Below are positions 8,556 through 16,692 of a stretch of DNA of 43,035 nucleotides, piece after piece. The notes beneath the pieces were generated by a model, which saw only the letters and a list, made by a program, of their open reading frames with translations, did no database searches and had not been told where the DNA came from. The position numbers were made by a program, and so were the translations under genes. The stretch is from CAYSWH01 sp964434775. GTDB lineage: Bacteria; Patescibacteriota; JACMRA01. Location of the stretch: NCBI GenBank assembly GCA_964434775.1, contig CAYSWH010000011.1:1-43035 (forward strand). Reading direction: 5' to 3'. How positions within the stretch are numbered: the stretch's first letter is position 1; each line of letters starts with the position of its first letter.

Positions 8556-8717
8556 CTATCTCGCTGAAAAATATTCATCTATCAATTCAGCCAAAATCCT
8601 TTTTTCTTGACTTAATTGACTACCAAATTCAGTATTCCTTAAAAACTCAGAAGAGTCTAACCGAGCAAGAAAAGACTTAACTTCTTCAGTTCTTCCACTA
8701 ATGACTGCCTTTCTCAT
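8556..8717 (-). CDS. 53-codon C-terminal fragment of the interrupted helical-repeat protein
   Basis: This short frame begins with an ATG two codons after the TGA that ends the 176-codon frame and is in the same phase. Its sequence (SGRTEEVKSFLARLDSSEF ...) resembles two units of the upstream 546-codon frame, QGRYEGLEFLLSLQESDF and VGRGPEIVSFYQQIIGSSF. It therefore looks like the last repeat of one protein cut off by a stop codon. It could be translated by reinitiation or readthrough, or not at all. Confidence 0.5.
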   Translation of the reverse strand: MRKAVISGRTEEVKSFLARLDSSEFLRNTEFGSQLSQEKRILAELIDEYFSAR

Positions 8718-8723
8718 TTGTTG

Positions 8724-9254
8724 TCAATACGTTTCATAAGATTGAGAAAATCTCCTAGAAATCAGAACTCTGCTTTGTAGTAAGAAAGATCTCAAATTGA
8801 CGTTTGTATTAGTTCTCTGCATAATAATCTCCAGAGAATTTAGTCTATTTGCTACTCTGGTGCCTAGACTTGAATCAAAATCTCTTGGATTAGTACGAGA
8901 AATCATTTCTGCACTTGCAAGCCCGTAACTGTTAAAAGCCTCTCCAAAATTTTTATAAACCATATCAGCTCTATTCCTAAGTATTCCCCTCAAAAAGCCG
9001 GTTGATACAGGAGTGTTGGAAATGACTTGTTCTAAGAAATCAAGATTTTGGGCAATTAACGTTTCACCTTGACTCTCTGTGACATTATCCAACCTACTTA
9101 CACTCTCTTGACCGGCTGTATAATACTGATTTGCAAATTGCTCGTATATATTGTCTACCGTTGATCTTAATTGTTGGTGTTCAGGATTGCTTGGCGGAAT
9201 TCTACCAACCAAGTCTTCAATGAAATTTAAATCTCGGCCAATTGTTCTGGCCAA
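8724..9254 (-). CDS. 176-codon middle part of the interrupted helical-repeat protein
   Basis: The frame has only a TTG as early start (9254) and lies in phase with the upstream 546-codon frame, separated by TAA plus four codons. It contains three helical units of one pattern: IGRDLNFIEDLV ... LRSTVDNIYEQF, LIAQNLDFLEQVI ... RADMVYKNF and LGTRVANRLNSLEIIM ... SRVLISRRF. The similarity between first and third units extends upstream past the TTG toward the stop codon, which suggests that TTG is not an original start. It ends in TGA, two codons before another in-phase fragment. No signal peptide or membrane segment. Confidence 0.55.
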   Translation of the reverse strand: MARTIGRDLNFIEDLVGRIPPSNPEHQQLRSTVDNIYEQFANQYYTAGQESVSRLDNVTESQGETLIAQNLDFLEQVISNTPVSTGFLRGILRNRADMVYKNFGEAFNSYGLASAEMISRTNPRDFDSSLGTRVANRLNSLEIIMQRTNTNVNLRSFLLQSRVLISRRFSQSYETY

Positions 9255-9266
9255 ATCCGAAGTTCG

Positions 9267-10907
9267 TTAGCTGATTCTTGAGTTTGCTATTCTATTATTC
9301 AAAACAGTTCCTAAGGAATTTATTTCTTGGATAGCTATATTCGAAATCATATTTATTTGATTGTTCAAAGCTACCCCTTCACCTGGACCAAAAAAAGAAG
9401 AACCGATTATTTGTTGATAAAAGCTAACAATTTCCGGACCTCTACCTACTCGCACCATATTTCTTACCGATCTATCATTTAGTCCGACCGTTTGTACTAA
9501 CTCTTGTCGAGAATTTTCCATCAATCGATTTATTTCTCCGGCAAATTGTGTACCTTCTGAAGAAGCTGCCAAGGTCCTTAAAGAGTCAAGTCTAATCCTT
9601 ATTTCACTACCCAATTGTTCATTCCATTCACCTCCTCGAAGTCTACTCCCAACCTGATTGGATATACTTATTCTCACCTGGTAAAAACTTTCTAAACTTC
9701 TAATACTGTTTATTCCTTGTTGAATAAGGTTTCTTAAACCATAATCACAAAAATCAGACTCTTGCAGGCTCAGTAAAAATTCCAACCCTTCGTATCGTCC
9801 TTGACTGGCCTCCGATAAAATCTGGGGTAACAATTGTTGATCTAAAATTCCATAGACATTCTGCCTTAATTGAGAAACTTCTTGATTCAATTGTGCCCTT
9901 GCCTCCCCATCATTATTTGCAACAATTTCTTGTAAAGCATCCATATTCCTACGAATATCCAAACCTGAGCTAGCCCAATTTCTCTGAGATACATAGATAG
10001 ACGACAGTATATTTTGGGCAAGACTTACAAAATTTCCTTGACTTTCTGTGGTTTCACTTTCTGTGCTTGATCGACTATCTTCCCTAGCTCCACTATTATA
10101 ATTTCTAACAATTTGTCCTATCTCCGGATCTCTTAGAACAACTCCTTTAAATAATTCCGAGGCATAGGAACCTTGATCAAATTCGAGTTCACCTTTATTA
10201 AAATCATCACCCAGTTCAGCCAAGAATCTATTATAAAAAGTTTCAATAAAATCCCTTGGATTAACTCCTTCTTGAATATTTCTTAATCCTTCAAGAAGCT
10301 CAAAAAAAGCATTTTCCACCCTTGCAATAACTGCTTGCTCCATCATTGCTTTTATTTCCTTCTCAGAGAGACGCAAGCTGTAAACTTTATTATTGACATC
10401 AGTAGTGCTCTCATTAATTAACACCTTTTTGGCAGAAAAATAAAAAACCCTAAAGGCAACAATGGCTTGATCATGAGTCAGCTCTCCTCTGGAAATTTGA
10501 GGATTCAAGTATTCTAGAAAACTATCTTTTCTTTGTTGTAAAACCTCCATACCTTTACCACCTGTATCGATACCTCTCATCAAATCAATTCGTCTATTAA
10601 TCTCAGAACGCACTCCTTCAGGTAATCTAGAACTCAACAATTCAATATTATCTGTAAAAATATCAACCATTTTCGGTGGTAAATCTGCCTGAGCCGTTGC
10701 TACTAAACTGCCTTCTAGCCTTTCTTCCATTTTTTTGACTACTGCGTAATGAATAGTGGCTGCCTGTTGATTATTAATCGACCCTTCGTCAACCATTGTC
10801 TGCAACCGATCACCTAAAAATTGAATTAATTGTTGACTTGCAACCTCAGAGTTACCGGGATTTTGGGCAATTATTCTGTCCATTTCGGGAACTGCATGAT
10901 TAGCCAC
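9267..10907 (-). CDS. Large helical-repeat protein, probably truncated by an in-frame stop
   Basis: The 546-codon frame starts at GTG (10907); an ATG nine codons in (10883) is an alternative. The product is soluble, rich in Gln, Asn, Ser and Glu, and almost entirely helical. In the second half two kinds of unit alternate: type 1 (RRNMDALQEIVA ... LNQEVSQLRQNVYGIL; IRIRLDSLRTLAA ... INRLMENSRQEL) and type 2 (QGRYEGLEFLLSLQESDF; VGRGPEIVSFYQQIIGSSF). A Ser/Glu/Thr-rich linker (about residues 277-292) separates the halves. The frame ends in TAA, but the same phase continues with further type 1 units at 8724-9254. I do not recognise the family; a scaffold-like role is only a guess. Confidence 0.7.
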   Translation of the reverse strand: MANHAVPEMDRIIAQNPGNSEVASQQLIQFLGDRLQTMVDEGSINNQQAATIHYAVVKKMEERLEGSLVATAQADLPPKMVDIFTDNIELLSSRLPEGVRSEINRRIDLMRGIDTGGKGMEVLQQRKDSFLEYLNPQISRGELTHDQAIVAFRVFYFSAKKVLINESTTDVNNKVYSLRLSEKEIKAMMEQAVIARVENAFFELLEGLRNIQEGVNPRDFIETFYNRFLAELGDDFNKGELEFDQGSYASELFKGVVLRDPEIGQIVRNYNSGAREDSRSSTESETTESQGNFVSLAQNILSSIYVSQRNWASSGLDIRRNMDALQEIVANNDGEARAQLNQEVSQLRQNVYGILDQQLLPQILSEASQGRYEGLEFLLSLQESDFCDYGLRNLIQQGINSIRSLESFYQVRISISNQVGSRLRGGEWNEQLGSEIRIRLDSLRTLAASSEGTQFAGEINRLMENSRQELVQTVGLNDRSVRNMVRVGRGPEIVSFYQQIIGSSFFGPGEGVALNNQINMISNIAIQEINSLGTVLNNRIANSRIS

Positions 10908-10911
10908 CCAC

Positions 10912-11022
10912 TTAAATTATTAATTCCTGTAATCTAGGCTGACGACTTTGATTATCACCAGTACTTGATTCAAAATTTTGATATTGCCCTAATACTTCAA
11001 ACTGTTCTTCCCTGCTTGCCAT
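10912..11022 (-). CDS. Possible 36-codon leader peptide or small protein
   Basis: An ATG at 11022 opens 36 codons ending at TAA four bases before the GTG of the large helical-repeat frame, in another phase. The predicted product is polar, with many Gln, Glu and Ser, like its neighbour. The tight spacing suggests translational coupling or a frameshifted N-terminal piece of the large protein. No Shine-Dalgarno sequence. Low certainty. Confidence 0.35.
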   Translation of the reverse strand: MASREEQFEVLGQYQNFESSTGDNQSRQPRLQELII

Positions 11023-11141
11023 TCTCTTCTGTAATTAACCTATATTCACACTAAGAGTACCATATTTACCACTTATTAACAACTTTCCCTAATTCCTTTT
11101 ACGTACTAAATTTCTTTCCTTCTAAAACAACAAAGTATCCC

Positions 11142-11171
11142 TTGACTAATCTCAAAAATACATAGCAGAAT
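11142..11171 (+). promoter_or_regulatory. Probable promoter of tpiA, leaderless layout
   Basis: TTGACT (11142-11147) and CAGAAT (11166-11171) are 18 bases apart; the ATG at 11179 is only seven bases past the -10 box, so transcription could begin on or next to the start codon. The -10 box is a weak match. Confidence 0.45.
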
Positions 11172-11178
11172 AAACTAT

Positions 11179-11970
11179 ATGTCTGCAACTTCCAAAAAAA
11201 ATTTCTTCTTAGGGTTTAACTGGAAAATGAACCCGACTACTCTGGATGATGCAATTGAGCTTTTTGCTTCATATGTTGAGATTTGTGAAGACATTAAGAA
11301 CATAGAAGTGGCCAACTTTTTGCCCTCAGCCTATTTAGGAATAATGTCTGATTTTAACGAGGCCTTGGAATCAATGGTTCATATCGGTGCTCAAGATGTC
11401 TCTCCAATTGAAAAAGGAGCAGTTACCGGAGAAGTTCCGGCCACAATGCTGAAGGACCTAAAATGCAAATATGCTCTTACGGGGCACTCCGAAACCAGAA
11501 AAGCACACAAACTTACCGGAGAGCAGATCAAAGAAAAAAATCTTCGTTGCTATGAACAGGAAATAGTTCCGGTTTATTGTATCGGTTATCAGGAAGATCC
11601 GACCATCACGGAAATCAATTACGAAGATCTAAAAAAACAAGTGACTGAAGGAATATCAGGATTAAGTAAAGAAATCGAGAAACACGGCTTTATCTTGGCC
11701 TATGAGCCTATCTGGGCTATCGGGAGCGGCAAATCGGCCGGCACGGAAGTCATTCAAGAAGCAGTCAATTATTTACGAAAAGTCTTGATTGAAGTTATTG
11801 GCCAGAAAGCTTCGGACAATACCAGAATTCTTTATGGCGGAAGTGTTAATGACCAAAATGCTCTGCAATTATCTGAATGTAAAAATTTGGATGGTTTTTT
11901 GATTGGTGGCGCTTCATTGACGAGGGAAAAGTTTGAACCGATTATTACCAACTTGGACTACGAAAATTAA
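11179..11970 (+). CDS. tpiA: Triosephosphate isomerase
   Basis: The 263-residue protein has the complete catalytic set of the TIM barrel: N14-W-K16 (substrate-binding lysine), H103 in TGHSETR, E176 in AYEPIWAIGSG, and the phosphate-binding loops YGGSV and GFLIGGASL. Most bacterial enzymes have GHSERR; the Thr for the first Arg is a minor deviation. It interconverts dihydroxyacetone phosphate and glyceraldehyde 3-phosphate in the cytoplasm. Fructose-bisphosphate aldolase, the preceding glycolytic step, is encoded 1.2 kb downstream on the same strand. The stop overlaps the convergent gene at 11967 by four bases. Confidence 0.96.
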   Translation: MSATSKKNFFLGFNWKMNPTTLDDAIELFASYVEICEDIKNIEVANFLPSAYLGIMSDFNEALESMVHIGAQDVSPIEKGAVTGEVPATMLKDLKCKYALTGHSETRKAHKLTGEQIKEKNLRCYEQEIVPVYCIGYQEDPTITEINYEDLKKQVTEGISGLSKEIEKHGFILAYEPIWAIGSGKSAGTEVIQEAVNYLRKVLIEVIGQKASDNTRILYGGSVNDQNALQLSECKNLDGFLIGGASLTREKFEPIITNLDYEN

Positions 11971-12830
11971 TACTTCTCTTCAGTCTTTTCTACAAAAGGA
12001 ATTACGTTGCAATCAATGTGTGATTGATTGTTAAAATATTGGTATAGATCCAGATAATCTTCTATCTGATTCTTTTTTACATTATCCAAACGAAAATTAC
12101 TGTAAATGTTTGCCGGCTGAAAGTCTTGAAAATTAGATTTTAGAATAACCCTCGCCACCTCTAAAAAAGTTCGGTAAATAGTCATGTACTCTTTTATCTT
12201 GGGAAAATATATTTCCGGATTGGCCGGGGCCGGAGAATAGTGAAAATCAGTTTCCCCTACCCTGTTTTTGTTAAAATCAGTCAGGTCAATAGAACCGTAT
12301 AGTATCTGCATCAAATGATTTAAATAATCTTTTTCCAAATTCGGCTTTTCGTTTGACCTTGTAAGGATACGTTTTAACTGCTTATCTTTAATTTCGTATT
12401 TCCCAATGTAACTTTTACCGCTTTTTGAAGCTTCCTGACGAAAATTGATAGTCAAAGTAGCCTTGGGATTAATTTTAATAAGCATCACCGGATCAATCAA
12501 GGAAAGATAGCTAAACCAAAAATAATTAATTGTTGGAGAGAGTAGTATTTTGGGAGCAGGGTAATAACTTGAAAGTACCAAATAAAGACTGGAATTTGCG
12601 ATTTCCAGACCCCTGGCAATAAAAAGAATGGATTCCATTACATCAGTCCTTTTGCTGCTGGCCATACACTTGGACATGAGTAATTTTTGACTGCCGACTA
12701 AACTAAACAAAGTATAAATCGTGTCATCAATCAAATCATCCATCTGCGAATCTTGCCCGTAGTAAAGACTTAAATAATTTCTGGAAGTATCGGATTTTAA
12801 AAATTCCCTTATATAATCGTGATTCCTCAT
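11967..12830 (-). CDS. Hypothetical protein
   Basis: A 287-residue soluble protein starting at ATG 12830 and converging on tpiA with a four-base stop overlap. It has alternating helical and beta-like segments, a moderately hydrophobic stretch (about 85-120, with YLVLSSYYPAP and YFWFSYLSLIDPVMLI) and an acidic C-terminus. Nothing in it matches a motif I know. A lone gene between two glycolytic genes on the other strand; the position gives no firm hint of function. Confidence 0.75.
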   Translation of the reverse strand: MRNHDYIREFLKSDTSRNYLSLYYGQDSQMDDLIDDTIYTLFSLVGSQKLLMSKCMASSKRTDVMESILFIARGLEIANSSLYLVLSSYYPAPKILLSPTINYFWFSYLSLIDPVMLIKINPKATLTINFRQEASKSGKSYIGKYEIKDKQLKRILTRSNEKPNLEKDYLNHLMQILYGSIDLTDFNKNRVGETDFHYSPAPANPEIYFPKIKEYMTIYRTFLEVARVILKSNFQDFQPANIYSNFRLDNVKKNQIEDYLDLYQYFNNQSHIDCNVIPFVEKTEEKY

Positions 12831-12924
12831 ATCTTTTAAAAAAAATTAAACTACTCAAAGAATTATTTACCACTTTTTAAACTTAGCCAAAAGTAGCAAA
12901 TAATCATATAACTCTTCATCCTTA

Positions 12925-13038
12925 ATGGCGGATAAACACACTGTCGATGCTAAATCGATAACACAATCCCACTCTCATGTCAAAGATGAACTTCTTGACA
13001 AAGCAACACAATCGAAAAACAATTACTCGGAAAAGTAA
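12925..13038 (+). CDS. Candidate 37-residue small protein
   Basis: ATG at 12925 opens 37 codons for a hydrophilic, Lys/His/Ser-rich peptide (MADKHTVDAKSITQSHSHVK ...). A TATAAC box at 12907-12912 lies just upstream, without a clear -35. It precedes the aldolase gene by 81 bases. Could equally be chance coding in the aldolase leader region. Confidence 0.25.
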   Translation: MADKHTVDAKSITQSHSHVKDELLDKATQSKNNYSEK

Positions 13039-13119
13039 GTACTTTTTTTATAAACTAACAATTGATAAGTAACATTTATAAATCAGACAAACTAAACTTA
13101 AGTCGAAAATAATAAAGCT

Positions 13120-14208
13120 ATGGGTGATACACAAAAATCAAATCTAAGTGGAGTTGTAACCGGCCGAGATGTTGGTAAAATTTTTCAAATCGCTAAAAAA
13201 AATCAATTTGCACTGCCGGCTGTTAACGTTGTAGGTACTAACTCCATAAATGCGGTTATGGAGACAGCAGCAGAAGTCAAAGCTCCTGTAATTATTCAGC
13301 TATCAAACGGAGGAGCGCAATTTTTTGCCGGTAAAAGTTTACCAAACGATAGTCAAGAAGCTTCAATTATCGGTGCTATTTCCGCTGCTCATCATGTTCA
13401 CTTACTGGCCAAGGAGTATGGAGCCACTGTTATCTTACATACCGACCACGCAGCAAAAAAACTTCTTCCTTGGATTGATGGTCTATTGGATGCCGGAGAA
13501 AAATTTTTTGAAATCAACGGCAAACCATTATTTAGTTCTCATATGCTTGATCTGTCCGAAGAGCCATTGGAAGAAAACGTCGAGATTTGTAAGCGATACC
13601 TTCAAAGAATGAGCCAGATAGGTATGACCCTGGAAATTGAATTGGGAATCACAGGAGGTGAGGAAGACGGAGTAGATAATTCCGATGTTGATGATGCCAA
13701 GCTCTACACCCAACCTAAGGAGGTGGCTTTTGCTTTTGAAGAACTTAGTAAAATTAGTTCGGATTTTACTGTCGCCGCTTCTTTTGGAAACGTTCACGGA
13801 GTATACAGACCGGGAAATGTTAAACTTCAACCTGTTATTCTCAAAAATTCTCAAGAGTATATTCAAGAAAAATACGGCACAGAAGAAAAACCTGTAAATT
13901 TTGTATTCCACGGCGGCTCAGGATCGACCTTGGAAGAAATTAGAGAGGCAATTTCCTACGGAAGTATTAAGATGAATATTGACACCGATTTGCAATGGGC
14001 CTTTTGGGTTGGTATAAAAGAATATTACGAGTCTAAAAAAGAATATCTACAAGAACAAATAGGTAATCCCGAAGGTAAAGATCAACCGAACAAAAAATAC
14101 TATGACCCGCGCAAATGGCTTAGAGAAGGAGAAAAATCTTTCAAAGAGAGGCTCAAAGAAGCATTTGAAGATCTAAACAACCTGGATACACTAAAATTAT
14201 TGAGATAG
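13120..14208 (+). CDS. fba: Fructose-bisphosphate aldolase, class II
   Basis: The 362-residue protein is a class IIA zinc aldolase. It shows H107-T-D109-H110 (catalytic Asp and zinc His), the second signature EIELGITGGEEDGVDN, the zinc histidine in FGNVHGVY, FHGGSGS for phosphate binding and KMNIDTDLQWA near the C-terminus. Length matches the FbaA subgroup. It cleaves fructose 1,6-bisphosphate to the two triose phosphates in glycolysis and does the reverse in gluconeogenesis. It sits 1.2 kb after tpiA on the same strand, with an opposing gene between, so the two are not one operon. Confidence 0.96.
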   Translation: MGDTQKSNLSGVVTGRDVGKIFQIAKKNQFALPAVNVVGTNSINAVMETAAEVKAPVIIQLSNGGAQFFAGKSLPNDSQEASIIGAISAAHHVHLLAKEYGATVILHTDHAAKKLLPWIDGLLDAGEKFFEINGKPLFSSHMLDLSEEPLEENVEICKRYLQRMSQIGMTLEIELGITGGEEDGVDNSDVDDAKLYTQPKEVAFAFEELSKISSDFTVAASFGNVHGVYRPGNVKLQPVILKNSQEYIQEKYGTEEKPVNFVFHGGSGSTLEEIREAISYGSIKMNIDTDLQWAFWVGIKEYYESKKEYLQEQIGNPEGKDQPNKKYYDPRKWLREGEKSFKERLKEAFEDLNNLDTLKLLR

Positions 14209-14274
14209 TTCTTTGGCTTATTTATAGATGTCTTTAAAAACGAGTTTTCAAAATATACCCCTTAATTTGGTAAT

Positions 14275-14303
14275 TTGACTAATTAACGGCAAGCAGCTAT
14301 GCT
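14275..14303 (+). promoter_or_regulatory. Promoter upstream of the two-segment membrane protein
   Basis: TTGACT (14275-14280) and TATGCT (14298-14303) are separated by exactly 17 bases. The resulting leader of about 40 bases contains two overlapping inverted repeats. Confidence 0.6.
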
Positions 14304-14314
14304 TATGTTTAGTT

Positions 14315-14348
14315 GGCTAACAATTAAGTTAGCTCTGTAAACTGAGCT
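14315..14348 (+). promoter_or_regulatory. Two mutually exclusive hairpins in the leader before 14350
   Basis: GCTAAC (14316-14321) pairs with GTTAGC (14328-14333). AGCTC (14331-14335) pairs with GAGCT (14344-14348), which ends one base before the ATG. The arms share bases 14331-14333, so only one hairpin can form at a time, and the second would hide the start. This geometry could modulate translation, though the stems are short. Confidence 0.35.
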
Positions 14349-14349
14349 G

Positions 14350-15087
14350 ATGTTAGGAATTCTAATCAAAAATATCCGAATAATCATCTTGATTATTGTG
14401 GCCTTTTTCTTTATAGGCATTTGTTTTTTGTATCTCTATAATACAACTAACTACAGTTTTTATGCCCACTTAGCTGCCGTTTTTTTTGAAGTAGCCCTTA
14501 ATATTACTTTGATTGAAGTTTTTTTGGAGTACAAGAAAAAGAAAGAAAGTTTTAGGATTTACACCCTGGCACGAAAATATATTTTTGAAAGGGTTTTTTC
14601 CAGTTTGAATAAAGTGATCTTTAAATACAGTGAAAACCTTTGTCATATCGACAAGCTCGGTAACCGTCCGTCCTTAACCTACCAAGCCAGAGGAGACAGA
14701 GTACTCCAAGAAACAACTAACCAATTATTATCCAACATGAATGAAGAAAGGATAATTGAACTGGCTGAACTAATTAAAAAAGATTTTCCTAAAATAGAAG
14801 GGTGTTTGAATACTCATGTAGTTGCTTTAAATGAAGATTTACTGTCTTCACTTTCAGGATTTGTAGATAATTGTTACCAAATAAGCTTATACAATCTTGA
14901 TAAAGACGGAAGACAAAAGTTGGTTGATTCAGTACAAAATGATATTAAAATCTCCGAGTATGATATCAGTTGGCGAGAAGTTTACCATAATCTTATTTAC
15001 TCATGGCTCTATATTATAAACAACTTTATCTACTTTTCCAGTAATGATACCAAAGATCTCAGAGAATACCTAAAAAGCCAGACCTAG
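14350..15087 (+). CDS. Hypothetical membrane protein with two N-terminal membrane segments
   Basis: Of 245 residues, the first 60 hold two hydrophobic segments (about 9-29 and 39-58) separated by a short loop; a Lys-rich stretch (EYKKKKE) follows, placing the remaining 180 residues in the cytoplasm by the positive-inside rule. The soluble part is helical with no recognisable catalytic motif. It has its own promoter with a structured leader. Family and role unknown. Confidence 0.78.
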   Translation: MLGILIKNIRIIILIIVAFFFIGICFLYLYNTTNYSFYAHLAAVFFEVALNITLIEVFLEYKKKKESFRIYTLARKYIFERVFSSLNKVIFKYSENLCHIDKLGNRPSLTYQARGDRVLQETTNQLLSNMNEERIIELAELIKKDFPKIEGCLNTHVVALNEDLLSSLSGFVDNCYQISLYNLDKDGRQKLVDSVQNDIKISEYDISWREVYHNLIYSWLYIINNFIYFSSNDTKDLREYLKSQT

Positions 15088-15457
15088 TCTATGATCTTTA
15101 TACTTAATGTTTAATCTTTTAGTTTACCCTTAAAACGCAAGGTAAAATTTTAGGTAAATAAAAAGTTTGGAAGTGTCACAATATCAGGTAGAAAATACTC
15201 TATCTAGTTGCAATGGAAAAATTTTTTTAGGTTGCTTAAATAAACAAAAATTTGTTTTAGTCTAACAAACAACCTTCTCAATCTAGAACTCTGGGATCAA
15301 AGAGTGCTAAGAAGAAGGATTATCCTAGTTAGATGTTTGTGAAAAGAGTCCCTCGTAATAGAGGGGCTTTACTCTTTACGAATACTTAATTTAAGTACAA
15401 TAAATTAATAAAAACCCCTTTGACATTAAAAATTGAATTACCTAGAATCAATAGTAT
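15088..15457. other. 370-base gap with possible structured RNA
   Basis: No convincing open frame. Features seen: an AT-rich palindrome (AAACAAA/TTTGTTT, near 15243-15257); a nested set in which ACAAACA (about 15265) can pair with TGTTTGT (about 15334) and CCTTCT with AGAAGG inside it; and a GC-rich hairpin at 15347-15368. The pattern is compatible with a small non-coding RNA or long leader, but it matches no tmRNA, RNase P, SRP or 6S feature I know. Confidence 0.3.
15347..15368 (+). terminator. Terminator-like hairpin
   Basis: AGTCCCTC and GAGGGGCT form an eight-pair stem (one G-U pair) around a six-base loop. It is followed by TTACTCTTTAC, a poor T-tract, so termination is uncertain. A competing outer pairing of AAAGAGT with ACTCTTT is also possible. 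Confidence 0.4.
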
Positions 15458-15934
15458 ATGGATGCAATGGGAGGTTTCCAACAGCCGCAAAACTTTAACC
15501 CCGGTCCGGGTGCAGTACCCGGGGGAGGTAATCTACCTCCTCAACAAATGAATCAACCGAGATCCTTTGAAACCCAAAAACAGTGGGCCAGGAGTGTTTC
15601 CAGATCTAAACAAATCAAGAAATCGGCTAATAATATTATTCACACTAGACAACAGTTCGTCGAGCATCTCAAACAGTACGGATTAGGCTTAGTTACCTCA
15701 GCAGTGGAATATCAACAAACTCAAGATTTTATTGCCAGTAGTTACATAATTTATGAAAATCATAATAATTACAAAGAAAGGCTGGGAGACTTTCTGGCTC
15801 GCTACCCTCAACTGCAACAGGCCGCTCTAAATGTAAGAGATAATCTGAAAAGGCAAAACATAAAAATGCAGGTAATTCAAAACCCCGAACAGCAGGATCA
15901 AAATCAATTCGGCCAATTTGGAGGTCAATTCTAA
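15458..15934 (+). CDS. Hypothetical protein with Pro/Gly/Gln-rich N-terminus
   Basis: The 158-residue protein begins with about 35 residues of disordered, Pro, Gly, Gln and Asn-rich sequence, then a basic helical region (about 38-75, RSVSRSKQIKKSANNIIHTRQQF), a helical middle and a Gln/Phe/Gly-rich tail. No signal peptide. Flexible ends on a basic helical core could suit nucleic-acid or protein binding, but this is only a composition argument. It precedes adenylate kinase by 42 bases. Confidence 0.68.
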   Translation: MDAMGGFQQPQNFNPGPGAVPGGGNLPPQQMNQPRSFETQKQWARSVSRSKQIKKSANNIIHTRQQFVEHLKQYGLGLVTSAVEYQQTQDFIASSYIIYENHNNYKERLGDFLARYPQLQQAALNVRDNLKRQNIKMQVIQNPEQQDQNQFGQFGGQF

Positions 15935-15976
15935 AGCTCATTGACAAACCGTTTTATTTAGTATTTTCTGAGGAGG

Positions 15977-16684
15977 ATGACTAAAGAACTTCCACAAATA
16001 ATAATTTTGTATGGCCCTGCCGGCTCGGGTAAAGGCACCCAATCTAAAATATTAAAAGAAAAAATTCCAAGTTACTACCATTTAGATTTCGGAACTGAGC
16101 TAAGAAAATTTGTTAAAGAGAACCTCGGATCTGAAGACCCAAGCCTTCAAAAAAAAGCCGAAAGAATCAAAGAGCAGATGGAGAACGGCCAGCCTGTAGA
16201 CACTCCTTTGCTTCGTTTTGTAGTTGAAGATTCGATTGTAAAAAATGTAAAACAGGGAAAAGGAATGTTAATTGAAGGTCCCGGTAGAAAATTGGAAGAG
16301 GCTGAATGGCTATCGGGCTTTTTCAGTTCTCACAACATGGATTCGGTAATATTTCATTTACATTTAAACCTTGATGTAATCCTGGAGAGGCTCAAAAATC
16401 GTTGGTATCTACCAAGTTCTCCAACACCTTTTAAATCTCTGGAAGAAGCACAAAAGCATGCTAAAGAGGGTGAGGATCCGTATCAAAGAGAAGACGACGT
16501 TAACCTTGAAGCCGTCAGACATCGATACAAAGTGATGTATAGTGATGTGTTCGGAAAAATCTTAAAAATATATATGATTCAGGGAGGGTCGGACATTGTT
16601 CCCGTCAACGCCGATCAGAAGGTGGAAGAAGTTCACCGGGATATCATGGACATTTTGGGCGGAAAGTTTGGATTTTCCGGGTAG
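15977..16684 (+). CDS. adk: Adenylate kinase family protein
   Basis: The 235-residue protein has the P-loop GPAGSGKGTQ (13-22) of adenylate kinases, then HLDFGTELRKFVKE (where relatives have the AMP-binding GDxLR segment), IEGPGRKLEEAEWL (relatives: GFPRTxxQAExL) and a basic lid-like region. Adenylate kinase interconverts ATP plus AMP and two ADP in the cytoplasm. GPGRK in place of GFPRT and the altered AMP site mean another nucleoside monophosphate could be the substrate. A perfect GGAGG abuts the ATG with no spacing, too close for normal use, and a TTGACA (15941) with TATTTT (15962) suggests an almost leaderless transcript. The glycosyltransferase gene follows after eight bases. Confidence 0.82.
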   Translation: MTKELPQIIILYGPAGSGKGTQSKILKEKIPSYYHLDFGTELRKFVKENLGSEDPSLQKKAERIKEQMENGQPVDTPLLRFVVEDSIVKNVKQGKGMLIEGPGRKLEEAEWLSGFFSSHNMDSVIFHLHLNLDVILERLKNRWYLPSSPTPFKSLEEAQKHAKEGEDPYQREDDVNLEAVRHRYKVMYSDVFGKILKIYMIQGGSDIVPVNADQKVEEVHRDIMDILGGKFGFSG

Positions 16685-16692
16685 TATTCTAT

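Noticed and set aside
8556..9269. Reassignment of TGA or TAA to an amino acid as an explanation for the in-frame stops of the repeat protein
   Set aside because: EF-G, PurF, PurD, TpiA and others are full length under the standard code with glycine encoded by GGN; one of the two stops is TAA, which no known Patescibacteria code reassigns.
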